A DNA stretch of 64,000 bases from Tolumonas sp008015085 (GTDB lineage Bacteria; Pseudomonadota; Gammaproteobacteria; Enterobacterales; Aeromonadaceae): positions 248,001-312,000 of the forward strand of contig JAJUJX010000002.1 in assembly GCA_029265125.1 (NCBI GenBank), read 5' to 3'. The notes beneath the pieces were generated by a model. It did no database searches. It saw nothing but the letters and a program-made list of their open reading frames with translations, and was not told the DNA's origin. The position numbers were made by a program, and so were the translations under genes. Of this stretch, positions 16,915 through 26,062 are shown piece by piece (position 1 is the stretch's first letter; each line of letters opens with the position of its first letter).

Positions 16915-17472
16915 TTATCGGCCGTAGGTCAGAGTATAAGTCGCTTTACCCAGACTGTTCATGCCTGCCATAAATCCAACCTGAGCCCCAGTTGTAGCGT
17001 TGGTAACATCCAGTTTGGGAACTTTGAGCGCCGTGACAGTAATAATATATCGGTGTGTTGTCCCTTCCGGAGGGCATGGCCCGCCATATCCACTTTGACC
17101 AAAATCCGTATTGGTCTGAATTGCTCCTTCCGGGATTTTCGCATCGGTTTGCCCACTTCCTGCCCCTTTTGGTATTTCATGAACTGACGCAGGAATATTC
17201 GCAATCACCCAATGCCACCATCCTGATCCTGTCGGTGCATCTGGATCGTACATGCTGACAACATAACTCTGAGTTCCTTCCGGCTCACCATGCCACGTGA
17301 TTTTCGGGGAAATGTTTTTACCAGTACATCCGAATCCATTCAGAACGTTTAATTCCGATAATTGCCCCTTTGCAAATGTTTCAGCGGTTACTTCAAATTT
17401 AGTGGCGGCATATGCTGAATGGCAAGACATCACACCGATTGAACAAACCACACCTAATATTCGATTACGCAT
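16915..17472 (-). CDS. Periplasmic YbhB/YbcL-type PEBP (Raf kinase inhibitor-like) protein
   Basis: Phosphatidylethanolamine-binding-protein fold, 185 residues. A signal peptide with predicted cleavage after SAYA (about residue 22) sends it to the periplasm, as for E. coli YbcL. The ligand-pocket motif MYDPDAPTGSGWWHWVIANI is at about 92-111, and GYGGPCPPEGTTHRY at about 139-153 is the second family signature. Role of bacterial members is poorly known. Monocistronic, with a good terminator. Confidence 0.9.
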   Translation of the reverse strand: MRNRILGVVCSIGVMSCHSAYAATKFEVTAETFAKGQLSELNVLNGFGCTGKNISPKITWHGEPEGTQSYVVSMYDPDAPTGSGWWHWVIANIPASVHEIPKGAGSGQTDAKIPEGAIQTNTDFGQSGYGGPCPPEGTTHRYIITVTALKVPKLDVTNATTGAQVGFMAGMNSLGKATYTLTYGR

Positions 17473-17580
17473 TTCTGCTCCTAAAGTCTTTAAAACGTAG
17501 AGTCAGTATTACGATTTACGGCCATCATGGATGCTCTGAAACAATCAATCATGGCTCCATTTCAGTCATTTTGTCTTTTG

Positions 17581-19653
17581 CTAAGGCTCAGTGATTACCG
17601 GATAACTCCCCGGAGTTAACAACTCCACAACAAAGTCAGATGCCTCCCTCGGATCATAGATCAGATAGACATGATCCCTGGCTCGGGTTAATGCGACATA
17701 AAACAACCGTCTTTCCTCCGCATCGGGGAAGGTTTCTGGCTCAGGTAACAGGGATTCAATAATAGGCTCAATAGCTATTTGGCTAGGAAAGCCATATTTA
17801 CCCCGATTCATACCTAAAACAATGACATAATCAGCCTCTTTTCCTTTGGATGCATGCACCGTCATAAAATCAATATCAAAGCAAGGATAAAGCTGTGCCA
17901 ACTGCTTACGGCTTTGTACTGAGACAAAATCACTCAGCAGAAAACTAAATCGGGCTAAAACCACAACAGAGGATTTTTGCTTAATCTGAAGATCAGGCAG
18001 CAGACTGAGAGTTCTTAACGCCTGGTGTAATCCCTGTTCAGATGACGCACTGCGGATAAGCGAAATCGCGGGCTGAGTCATTGTCGTTACAGAATCAATG
18101 GTCTTTTTTATTTGCTCCGGATTTTGTAATACGAATCCGGAAGCGACATCACCGATTTTATTATTGAAGCGAAATGTCGTATTCAACGACGAGATAGCGG
18201 CAGGGCCAAACTCCGCCTCAAAATGACGAGTAAGGCCAATATCACTGCCGGTAAAACGGTAAATCGCTTGCCAGTCATCGCCGACAGCAAATAACACGGT
18301 ATCGTTTCTTTGTGCCAGCAGCGCTTTAAGTAAACCGGCCCGCTCACGGCTAATATCCTGAAATTCATCTACAAGGATATGTTGGTAGGGTGAAACATAA
18401 CGCCCAGACTCAACATATCCGATGGCTCTGGTGATCATATCTGCGAAATCAATCTGATGATTTTCAGCCAAATGCTTTTCATACGCTTGCTGTACAGGCC
18501 GGAACAACGATAAAAACAGAGCAAACCGTGCCTGTTTTGTTTTACCTGCCAATGCCTGTTGTGGTGCATGCGATTGTTTAAAAAGCATCAGAAAATCAGC
18601 AACCAGACGGAAAAATTCTGCCAATGACATCCGATAATCAGGGGCTGCACAAAAATGCTGTACTTTTTGTTTGTAATTTTCATCATGCATCAGTTGATGA
18701 ATGGTCTGCTCAATAAACTGCATATAAGCAGCAGAGTTTTCAGCGAAGGGCGTAATTGAGGGCCAGCAACCTTCCACTTTACTGATGATTTCCAGCCCGA
18801 GCGCATGAAAGGTTTTAATAATTGGCGTAGTTCGCTGCAAAAATGGTTGCAGACACTTATCTTGTCTTGCTTGCATCTCTTCGGCTGCTTTTTTAGCGTA
18901 TGCCAGCATCAGGATCTGCTCAGGCTTCGCTTGTTTGCTAATCAGCAGATACCCTGCCCGTCCTATCATTACACTGGTTTTGCCTGTGCCGGCCCCAGCG
19001 AGAACCAGGTTGTTATCGTCATTAATCAAACAGGCTTTACGTTGAGCCAATGTGAGCGGATTTCTTTCAATCTGATCAAAAAAAATCTGATTTTGTAATA
19101 GAGCCTGTTTAATAAACCGGATATTTGTCCGTTTTCTCTTTGCTTCTGCGCTTGCAATGAAATCAGCAAGTGCATCAAAAGCTGCGTTTTGGATGGAAGT
19201 CGCAAAGTGATCGCGCCAGCTTACGGGTATCGCTGATAAAACTCGGGCGCATTCAGTAATCAATAGCTGGCTTTGAGAAGATTTACTGTAGGCAGATGCA
19301 TCGAGAAACTGCCGTATTGCTCCTTTCAGTTTTTTGGCTTCAGCATGTTTTGTTTGTAAATGCTGGCGGACATGCAAAACAAAAGCGTCATTCAAAGCAG
19401 ACGAAAAGGATCGAAGTTCTGACGCGGCGAATCCTTTATATATATAAGATTTTTTTGCAGTTTTTATAGCCAAATGTGACCAGAAGAATCGCCTTCTAAC
19501 CTGAACAACGGAATGCAAACGGCTAAAAGGCAGGAGTAATTTTTTACTGCCATCTGAAACCTGTAATCCCTTGTTATGCAAAATCAGTGCAGAATATGGA
19601 TGTCTGAATAATAATCGCCCCAGCCAGCTATTACTGATTTCATTTTTATTCAT
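17581..19653 (-). CDS. helD: DNA helicase IV (UvrD/Rep superfamily)
   Basis: ATP-dependent 3'-5' DNA helicase involved in recombination and repair. 690 residues, close to E. coli HelD (684). The family-specific N-terminal domain (RHPYSALILHNKGLQVSDG) precedes the helicase core. Walker A is LAGAGTGKTSVMIGRAGYLL at about 217, Walker B/motif II ILVDEFQDISRERAGLL at about 433, motif III VGDDWQAIYRFTGSDIGL, and motifs V/VI appear as MTVHASKGKEADYVIVLG and RLFYVALTRARDHVYL. The start has GGACGGG upstream. Single gene. Confidence 0.95.
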   Translation of the reverse strand: MNKNEISNSWLGRLLFRHPYSALILHNKGLQVSDGSKKLLLPFSRLHSVVQVRRRFFWSHLAIKTAKKSYIYKGFAASELRSFSSALNDAFVLHVRQHLQTKHAEAKKLKGAIRQFLDASAYSKSSQSQLLITECARVLSAIPVSWRDHFATSIQNAAFDALADFIASAEAKRKRTNIRFIKQALLQNQIFFDQIERNPLTLAQRKACLINDDNNLVLAGAGTGKTSVMIGRAGYLLISKQAKPEQILMLAYAKKAAEEMQARQDKCLQPFLQRTTPIIKTFHALGLEIISKVEGCWPSITPFAENSAAYMQFIEQTIHQLMHDENYKQKVQHFCAAPDYRMSLAEFFRLVADFLMLFKQSHAPQQALAGKTKQARFALFLSLFRPVQQAYEKHLAENHQIDFADMITRAIGYVESGRYVSPYQHILVDEFQDISRERAGLLKALLAQRNDTVLFAVGDDWQAIYRFTGSDIGLTRHFEAEFGPAAISSLNTTFRFNNKIGDVASGFVLQNPEQIKKTIDSVTTMTQPAISLIRSASSEQGLHQALRTLSLLPDLQIKQKSSVVVLARFSFLLSDFVSVQSRKQLAQLYPCFDIDFMTVHASKGKEADYVIVLGMNRGKYGFPSQIAIEPIIESLLPEPETFPDAEERRLFYVALTRARDHVYLIYDPREASDFVVELLTPGSYPVITEP

Positions 19654-20009
19654 TTTCTACCCGTCCTTTTTCTGGCTGTATAAAGATACCATGGCTCTTA
19701 AAGACTCATGCCTATGAATTGGCGCAGAATCTGCAGTAGAAAATTCCAGATGGATAAAAAATACAAAAGATGCGCATAAAACAAGCGCGCAGATTGATCG
19801 GCTCAGCTAAAATTGTCAGGCTCATATTGGTACTACACCGATAATCATAAATAGTGCAGCTAACACGATATTCGGGATTTTGCTCTTTAGTATGGTGATT
19901 TTTTCGCTGATCAGTGAATTTGCATGCAGAAAAAATGGCAAATTGAACGATTTTTTGCTTAACTCGCACATCAATTTTTTACACCCGCAAACGGAGTGTC
20001 GTAAAGAGG
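19654..20009. other. Intergenic region between divergent helD and the ABC importer
   Basis: About 355 bp without a convincing gene. It must hold two divergent promoters. Just before the importer, CCGCAAACGGAG (about 19985-19996) contains GCAAACG, one half of a PurR operator, but the second half is not convincing. No riboswitch fold was recognised. A 47-codon plus-strand frame at 19892 runs into the ABC gene and has no good ribosome site. Confidence 0.4.
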
Positions 20010-21530
20010 ATGACAACGCATCATTACCAGCTTGAATTGTGGGATATTACTAAGCAATATCCTGGCTGTCTTGCGAATGACAAAATCAATTTGAAGCTCG
20101 AGCGTGGTGAAATTCATGCACTATTGGGCGAAAATGGTGCAGGAAAGTCAACCTTGGTCAAAATCATTTATGGTTTGGTGACCCCGGACAGTGGTTCCAT
20201 CATGTGGGATGGACAGGAGCTGCAGATCCGCTCTCCTTCCCATGCGCGTGAATTGGGCATCGGTATGGTGTTTCAGCACTTTTCGCTGTTTGAAACATTG
20301 ACCGTCACGGAAAACATCGATTTATGTTTAACCCCTTCAATGCGGGAACAGATTGGTGATCTTGCAGGACGCATCCGTGAGCTGTCAGGAAATTACGGAC
20401 TGAATATAGATCCAGATCGTTATGTGTTTAGCTTGTCCATGGGTGAACGCCAACGTGTCGAAATTCTCCGCTGTCTGATCCAGCAAGTAAAACTGCTTAT
20501 TCTGGACGAACCCACTTCTGTGCTGACACCGCAGGAAGTTGACGGTCTTTTTGTCGTATTACGTCAGCTGGCGGCAGATGGCTGCACTATTCTGTTTATC
20601 AGCCATAAACTGAAAGAGATCACTGCGCTCTGCCACAATGCCACTATCTTGCGGGCGGGACGGGTTACTGGTTCATGTGTTCCGGCCAATGAAACGCCGG
20701 AAAGCATTGCCCGTATGATGGTTGGTGACAGTGCGATTGCTGAAACCTACGAGCGTCGCTCCAGTAAAAAGATCAATCTGGCGGTTAAAGATCTGTCGAT
20801 CCCAGCCCCGAATCCGTTTGCCTGTGCTTTGAAAAAACTCAACTTCTCTCTGCGGGGTGGTGAAATACTCGGTATTGCCGGTGTTGCCGGTAATGGGCAG
20901 GAAGAATTACTTAGTGTGCTGAGTGGAGAGTGGTTAAGCCCTCATAGTGATCAGATCATTATGAACGGTAAGCCTGTTGGTCGCCTTAAGGTTGGCAATC
21001 GCCGTCAGCTTGGTATGGCTTATGTTCCTGCTGAACGTCTGGGACACGGTGCTGCACCGAAAATGAGTCTGCGCGAAAACCTGCTGTTAACCAATGCAAC
21101 GCTGGGCCTGAAACGCTGGGGGTGGGTGAAGTGGAATAAGGTTTCTGCACGCACCCGCGACGTTATTGAGCAGCATCAGGTGAAGTGTCATAACGAACAT
21201 GCACCAGCACAATCTCTTTCCGGCGGTAACCTGCAGAAGTTTATCATTGGCCGTGAACTGGCTCTCGAACCTAATGTTTTTGTCTGCGCCCATCCGACCT
21301 GGGGTGTTGATATCGGTGCAGCAAACGCCATTTATCGTGAGCTGATGGAGCTTCGTGATCGTGGTGCAGCAATTGTTGTTATATCTGAAGATCTTGACGA
21401 ACTGTTCCTGATCAGTGACCGCATTGCAGCATTATTCGATGGCCACCTTTCTCCTGTTGTGAAAGCACAGGAAACCAGTACGAATCAGATCGGTCAGTGG
21501 ATGGCCGGACAATTTCTGGAGCAGGAATAA
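20010..21530 (+). CDS. ABC importer ATPase, BMP/nucleoside type (two ABC domains)
   Basis: Duplicated ATP-binding protein, 506 residues, for a carbohydrate/nucleoside (CUT2-like) importer. Domain 1: Walker A LLGENGAGKSTLV near residue 39, signature LSMGERQRVEIL, Walker B LLILDEPTSVLTPQE. Domain 2: degenerate Walker A GVAGNGQEELLSVLSG, signature LSGGNLQKFIIGRE, and a Walker B lacking the usual acidic pair (VFVCAHPTWGVDIGAA), as common in this subfamily where only one site hydrolyses ATP well. First of four genes with two permeases and a BMP binding protein, as in YufOPQ/NupO systems. An AGAGG abuts the ATG, so the start is somewhat uncertain. Confidence 0.92.
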   Translation: MTTHHYQLELWDITKQYPGCLANDKINLKLERGEIHALLGENGAGKSTLVKIIYGLVTPDSGSIMWDGQELQIRSPSHARELGIGMVFQHFSLFETLTVTENIDLCLTPSMREQIGDLAGRIRELSGNYGLNIDPDRYVFSLSMGERQRVEILRCLIQQVKLLILDEPTSVLTPQEVDGLFVVLRQLAADGCTILFISHKLKEITALCHNATILRAGRVTGSCVPANETPESIARMMVGDSAIAETYERRSSKKINLAVKDLSIPAPNPFACALKKLNFSLRGGEILGIAGVAGNGQEELLSVLSGEWLSPHSDQIIMNGKPVGRLKVGNRRQLGMAYVPAERLGHGAAPKMSLRENLLLTNATLGLKRWGWVKWNKVSARTRDVIEQHQVKCHNEHAPAQSLSGGNLQKFIIGRELALEPNVFVCAHPTWGVDIGAANAIYRELMELRDRGAAIVVISEDLDELFLISDRIAALFDGHLSPVVKAQETSTNQIGQWMAGQFLEQE

Positions 21531-21536
21531 ACCACT

Positions 21537-22607
21537 ATGTGGCAATTTCAACCTCGAACCTATATCCCATGGTATCTGCAGCTGGTTTCACCGCTGATTG
21601 CGGTGTTTTTAACTATTCTGCTAGGCATGGGATTATTTAGCTTTCTGGGCAAAGATCCTTTCCATGCAATGCAAGTGTTCTTTATCAGCCCGTTGTCCGA
21701 TGGCTATAACATCGGTGAGTTATTTGTAAAAACAGCCCCGATGCTGCTTTGTGCTATTGGGCTGGCATTGTGTTATCAAGCCAATCTCTGGAATATCGGT
21801 GCTGAAGGACAGTTATTGCTTGGTGCAGTCGTCGGAAGTGCTGTGAGCTTGCAATTTGCTGACAGCTCAATGAGCGTCTGGCTGGCACTGATCGCTGGTG
21901 TACTTGCAGGTATGGTGTGGTCAGGGATTGCTATCGCGTTGAGACAGTGGTTTAACAGCAATATCATTTTAACCACCATCATGCTGAACTACATCGCCCT
22001 CTACACCCTGCAATGGGCCGTACATGGACCACTCAAAGATCCAGACGGGATGGGCTTCCCTGAATCAGCTATGTTTGCTGATACGCAGCTATTGCCAATT
22101 TTGTTTGAAAACACCCGCGTTCACCTCGGTGTTGTCTTTGCACTGCTGGCTGCCATCGTGTGCTGGGTGCTACTGAAATTCAGCTGGTTAGGTTTTCAGA
22201 TCCGGGTATTAGGCCATGATGAATCATCCGCTCACTATGCTGGTTTTTCTATTCGTCGTCTGCGCTGGGGCATTATGCTGCTATCCGGTGCACTGGCTGG
22301 TCTTGCCGGTGCGTGTGAAGTTTCGGGACCTATTGGTCAGCTGATTCCTGCGGTGTCTCCAGGTTATGGCTATGCTGCCATCATCGTGGCGTGGCTGGGC
22401 CGCCTTCATCCGTTAGGAATGTGCGTATCTGGCCTATTCCTTGGTTTGATCTACATGGGTGGTGATATGGCCCAGATCGAGCTGGGTGTTCCAACCGCAA
22501 TTACCGGATTATTCCAGGGTTCTTTGCTCTTCCTGTTATTGGCAAGCGATTTCCTGCTGCGATATCGACTGGTTAAAGTTAAATCTAAGGAAACACAGAA
22601 TGGATAA
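21537..22607 (+). CDS. ABC importer permease 1, BMP/nucleoside type
   Basis: Polytopic inner-membrane permease (about 8-10 helices) of the BPD_transp_2 family, 356 residues. Typical stretches are KTAPMLLCAIGLALCYQANL and WNIGAEGQLLLGAVVGSAVS, followed by NSNIILTTIMLNYIALYTLQ. It resembles YufP of the purine nucleoside importer group. Starts 6 bp after the ATPase stop and overlaps the next permease by 8 bases. Pairs with permease 2 as a heterodimer. Confidence 0.92.
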   Translation: MWQFQPRTYIPWYLQLVSPLIAVFLTILLGMGLFSFLGKDPFHAMQVFFISPLSDGYNIGELFVKTAPMLLCAIGLALCYQANLWNIGAEGQLLLGAVVGSAVSLQFADSSMSVWLALIAGVLAGMVWSGIAIALRQWFNSNIILTTIMLNYIALYTLQWAVHGPLKDPDGMGFPESAMFADTQLLPILFENTRVHLGVVFALLAAIVCWVLLKFSWLGFQIRVLGHDESSAHYAGFSIRRLRWGIMLLSGALAGLAGACEVSGPIGQLIPAVSPGYGYAAIIVAWLGRLHPLGMCVSGLFLGLIYMGGDMAQIELGVPTAITGLFQGSLLFLLLASDFLLRYRLVKVKSKETQNG

Positions 22608-23526
22608 TGAATTGCTTCTGCAAATTCTGACGGCAGCCATTAAAACCGGAACACCATTACTGCTGGTTGCTTTAGGTGAAATGATTTGTGAGAAATCCGG
22701 CGTGCTGAATCTGGGCCAGGAAGGCATGATGCTGATGGGGGCTGTTTGCGGTTTTATTGCGGCATCCTCCTCCGGTTCATTGGTTGTTGGCGTGCTGATG
22801 GCGATGCTGGCAGGAACTTTAATGTCACTGCTGTTTGGTGTTATCAGTATGCACCTGCGTGCTAATCAGGTCGCGACAGGCCTGGCACTGACTATATTCG
22901 GTACAGGCTTGAGTGCATTTGTCGGCTCTTCCTATGTAGGCCAGACTGTTAAAGGATTTCAGGCGATCACAATTCCTGTTTTGTCTGATATTCCTTTTAT
23001 TGGTGCTTTACTGTTTAAGCACGATGCATTGATTTATCTGAGCTGGTTTATCGCTGTTTTAGTGGGCTTGTTCTGTGTCAAAACCCGTGGTGGCCTGATC
23101 CTTCGGGCTGTCGGTGAAAATCCGCATAATGCAAATGCGATCGGCTTACCCGTGTTAAGAGTTCGCTACATGGCAGTTCTGTTTGGCGGAGCTATGGCAG
23201 GTTTGGCCGGTTCATACATGTCGCTTGCATATACCCCGATGTGGATGGAAAACATGACCGGAGGCCGGGGCTGGATTGCTCTGGCTCTGGTGGTTTTTGC
23301 ATCCTGGAAGACTAAAAATCTGGTGCTGGGTGCCTACCTGTTTGGTATTGCCAGCATCATGCATCTGGTGTTGCAAGGGTTGGGCATGAAGATCTCCCCT
23401 AACCTACTGGCGATGTTGCCTTATCTTGCTACCTTGATCGTGATGATATTCATCGGCTCGAACAAGATGAAAGAGAAACTGTCTGCCCCTATGTCTCTGG
23501 GCCAGACTTTTGATTCAAGACTATAA
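22600..23526 (+). CDS. ABC importer permease 2, BMP/nucleoside type
   Basis: Second permease, 308 residues, YufQ-like. The start MDNELLLQILTAAIKTGTPL is followed by the family motif LGEMICEKSGVLNLGQEGMM. The frame is open from 22459, but the ATG at 22600 has AAGGA upstream and gives the family N-terminus. The 8-base overlap with permease 1 implies coupled translation. Together they form the channel loaded by the BMP protein. Confidence 0.93.
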   Translation: MDNELLLQILTAAIKTGTPLLLVALGEMICEKSGVLNLGQEGMMLMGAVCGFIAASSSGSLVVGVLMAMLAGTLMSLLFGVISMHLRANQVATGLALTIFGTGLSAFVGSSYVGQTVKGFQAITIPVLSDIPFIGALLFKHDALIYLSWFIAVLVGLFCVKTRGGLILRAVGENPHNANAIGLPVLRVRYMAVLFGGAMAGLAGSYMSLAYTPMWMENMTGGRGWIALALVVFASWKTKNLVLGAYLFGIASIMHLVLQGLGMKISPNLLAMLPYLATLIVMIFIGSNKMKEKLSAPMSLGQTFDSRL

Positions 23527-23609
23527 TTTTTCATTGATTACTTTTGCTGTGTGATTAATGAGCCGCAAGCTCTGGCTTGTGTTTCTTAAAAATGATCGGA
23601 GAAATACGA

Positions 23610-24686
23610 ATGAAGACAAGGATTTTTCGTTTACTTGCTGTCGCTGCGTTAACCGCTGGCTGCACTGTTGCTTCGGCTGCAGAAGAGCCAATGAAAGTGG
23701 GTTTTGTTTACGTTGGCCCAGTTGGTGATCATGGCTGGAGCTATGAGCATGACCGTGCGCGTAAAGAACTGGAAAAAGCATTACCAGGTCAGGTTAAAAC
23801 TACTTTCGTAGAAAACGTAGCTGAAGGTGCGGATGCAGAGCGCGTAATTACTCAGCTGGCTAAAAGTGGTAACAAACTGATTTTCACTACCTCTTTTGGT
23901 TTCATGAACCCGACTCTGAAAGTAGCGAAAAAATTCCCTAATGTGGTATTTGAACACGCTACTGGCTACAAACGTACTAAAAACGTAGGTACTTACATTC
24001 AACGTGCTTACGAAGGTCGTTACGTTGCCGGTGTTGCTGCTGGTCTGCTGACTAAATCAAACACCATTGGCTACATCGCATCTTTCCCGATTCCTGAAGT
24101 GTACCGTGACATCGATGCTACCTTCCTGGGTGCAAAATCGGTTAATCCAAATGTGAAAATCAAAATCGTTTGGGTAAACTCATGGTACGACCCAGGTAAA
24201 GAAACTGATGCAGCTAATACTCTGATCGATCAGGGTGTTGACGTGCTGATGCAGCATACTGACAGCCCAGCCCCTATGATGGTTGCAGAAAAACGCGGTA
24301 TCCGTGCTGTTGGCCAGGCTTCTGACGTATCTCATTATGGTCCGAAAGCACATATCTTCTCTATCGTGGATAACTGGGAACCACATTATCTGAAAACTGT
24401 TCAGGCAGTAAAAGATGGCAGCTGGAAACCACAAGACTACTGGGGCGGTTTTGCAGAAGACGTAGTGAAACTGGGTTCTATTAACGACAACCTGCCACAG
24501 AACGTTAAAGATGCAATCGATGCAACTTACACCAAGATCAAAACTGGTGAATTCAAACCATTTACCGGCCCGTTAAAAGATAACACTGGTAAAGAAGTGG
24601 TTGCTGCAGGTCACTCCTTAACTGATGCTGAACTGGCTCAAATCAACTGGTTTGTTGAAGGTATTGATGCAACAGTTGCTAAATAA
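23610..24686 (+). CDS. BMP-family substrate-binding protein of the ABC importer
   Basis: Periplasmic ligand receptor (PF02608-type, PnrA/BMP), 358 residues. A Sec signal peptide, MKTRIFRLLAVAALTAGC then TVASA, ends at about residue 24. The LTAGC looks like a lipobox but has Thr at -3, so cleavage by signal peptidase I after ASA seems more likely. Mature start has MKVGFVYVGPVGDHGWSYEH, the family ligand-site motif, followed by TTSFGFMNPTLKVAKKFP. BMP proteins characterised so far bind purine nucleosides; that is the best guess here. ATG at 23610 follows CGGAGA. Codon use suggests high expression. Confidence 0.92.
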   Translation: MKTRIFRLLAVAALTAGCTVASAAEEPMKVGFVYVGPVGDHGWSYEHDRARKELEKALPGQVKTTFVENVAEGADAERVITQLAKSGNKLIFTTSFGFMNPTLKVAKKFPNVVFEHATGYKRTKNVGTYIQRAYEGRYVAGVAAGLLTKSNTIGYIASFPIPEVYRDIDATFLGAKSVNPNVKIKIVWVNSWYDPGKETDAANTLIDQGVDVLMQHTDSPAPMMVAEKRGIRAVGQASDVSHYGPKAHIFSIVDNWEPHYLKTVQAVKDGSWKPQDYWGGFAEDVVKLGSINDNLPQNVKDAIDATYTKIKTGEFKPFTGPLKDNTGKEVVAAGHSLTDAELAQINWFVEGIDATVAK

Positions 24687-24710
24687 TTAGCAGCAGTAAT
24701 CAGATACAAA

Positions 24711-24740
24711 TAAGGGAGCCTCGGCTCCCTTATTCTTTTT
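24711..24740. terminator. Terminator after the BMP gene, bidirectional with aspC
   Basis: Perfect 10-bp arms TAAGGGAGCC (24711-24720) and GGCTCCCTTA (24723-24732), then TTCTTTTTT. It separates the importer operon from convergent aspC. Confidence 0.9.
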
Positions 24741-24763
24741 TCCTTTTCCAATCAACACACTGA

Positions 24764-25954
24764 TCAGATAACAGCAGCAATACCATCAATCAATGCATCA
24801 ATATTGTTTTTAGTCATACCAGCAACACTGATACGGCCAGATCCAACAATATAAATAGCAAATTCATTTTTCAGACGGGCAACCTGATCTTTATTCAGAC
24901 CAGAAAATGAGAACATGCCGTTCTGCTGGGTAATGAAACTGAAATCTTGCTTGATGCCTTTGTCTTTCAGCTTCTGTACAAACAGCTCGCGCATTTCCCA
25001 GATGCGATCACGCATCGCTTTTACTTCATCAATCCACTCGGCACGCAGCGCAGGATCTTTCAGTACCGTTGCCACTACAGAGGCACCATGTGAAGGTGGA
25101 TTAGAATAGTTTGCACGGATGGTTGCCTTAACCTGACTGAATGAACGCAGAGCTATTTCGCTGTCAGGCGTGATAACGGTGATTGCCCCTACACGTTCAT
25201 TGTACAAACCAAAGTTTTTAGAGAAGGAGCTGGCAACCAGCATCTCTTTATTATATTTCGCAAAAGTACGCAGGCCAGCAGCATCTTCATCCACACCACG
25301 GCCAAAGCCCTGATATGCAAAATCGAAAAATGGCAGTAGCTGACGCTCAGCGCAGAATTTAGCCAAAACTTCCCATTGCTCCAGAGATGGATCAACGCCG
25401 GTCGGGTTATGGCAGCAACCATGGAGTAAAACCACATCACCAGCTACCGCAGCCGACAATGATTCCAGCATACCGTCGAAATCCAGATTTTTAGTTTCCG
25501 GAGAATAGTAACGGTATTCCGCGGTTTCCATACCAGCAACACCGAATACCTGGAAGTGGTTTACCCAGGTCGGATTCGAGATCCACACCTTCTTCGAAAC
25601 ACCCTGGCGGAACAGAAATTCAGCACCAATACGCAGAGCCCCAGTACCACCAGGTGCCTGTGCTGTTTTTGCTCTTTTACTGGTTACGATCTCATGATCA
25701 GCACCAAACAACAGCTCTTGCACCAGCTGACCATATTCCGCATTACCCTCAATACTCAGGTAATTTTTGGTTTTTTCTGTTTCCAGCAGAATCTTCTCTG
25801 CTTTCTTAACACAGTTGAGGATTGGTGTGGCACCAGCTTCATCTTTATAAATGCCGACACCCAGGTTGATTTTGTTGCTACGCGGGTCATTACGGAATTC
25901 TTCGGTTAAGCCCAGAATTGGGTCTGCCGGAGCCTGAGTCACCTTCTCAAACAT
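24764..25954 (-). CDS. aspC: Aromatic/aspartate aminotransferase
   Basis: PLP enzyme interconverting aspartate and 2-oxoglutarate with oxaloacetate and glutamate. The 396 residues begin MFEKVTQAPADPILGLTEEF, very close to E. coli AspC. The PLP lysine is in SSFSKNFGLYNERVG (about 245-259), and LHGCCHNPTGVDPS carries the cofactor-site Asn. TyrB is a close paralogue, but the N-terminus and length fit AspC better. Monocistronic. Confidence 0.93.
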   Translation of the reverse strand: MFEKVTQAPADPILGLTEEFRNDPRSNKINLGVGIYKDEAGATPILNCVKKAEKILLETEKTKNYLSIEGNAEYGQLVQELLFGADHEIVTSKRAKTAQAPGGTGALRIGAEFLFRQGVSKKVWISNPTWVNHFQVFGVAGMETAEYRYYSPETKNLDFDGMLESLSAAVAGDVVLLHGCCHNPTGVDPSLEQWEVLAKFCAERQLLPFFDFAYQGFGRGVDEDAAGLRTFAKYNKEMLVASSFSKNFGLYNERVGAITVITPDSEIALRSFSQVKATIRANYSNPPSHGASVVATVLKDPALRAEWIDEVKAMRDRIWEMRELFVQKLKDKGIKQDFSFITQQNGMFSFSGLNKDQVARLKNEFAIYIVGSGRISVAGMTKNNIDALIDGIAAVI

Positions 25955-26062
25955 GTTTCGTCCTGTTTTGTTTGGCTAGTTGGGAGGAGCAGGCAATCAA
26001 TCGCCTGAGTCTGCATATGTTATACCACTGCCAAAAGAGAGCGACTACCGGTTATTGCCGAT

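Noticed and set aside
16774..17600. Plus-strand frames opposite the AraC and PEBP genes
   Set aside because: Shadow frames without ribosome sites or protein-like composition.
19654..20009. Purine riboswitch or leader RNA before the nucleoside importer
   Set aside because: I found none of the conserved loop sequences of a purine aptamer and no terminator/antiterminator pair.
19892..20035. 47-codon plus-strand frame overlapping the ABC ATPase start
   Set aside because: No ribosome site, overlaps a known gene and has no recognisable features.
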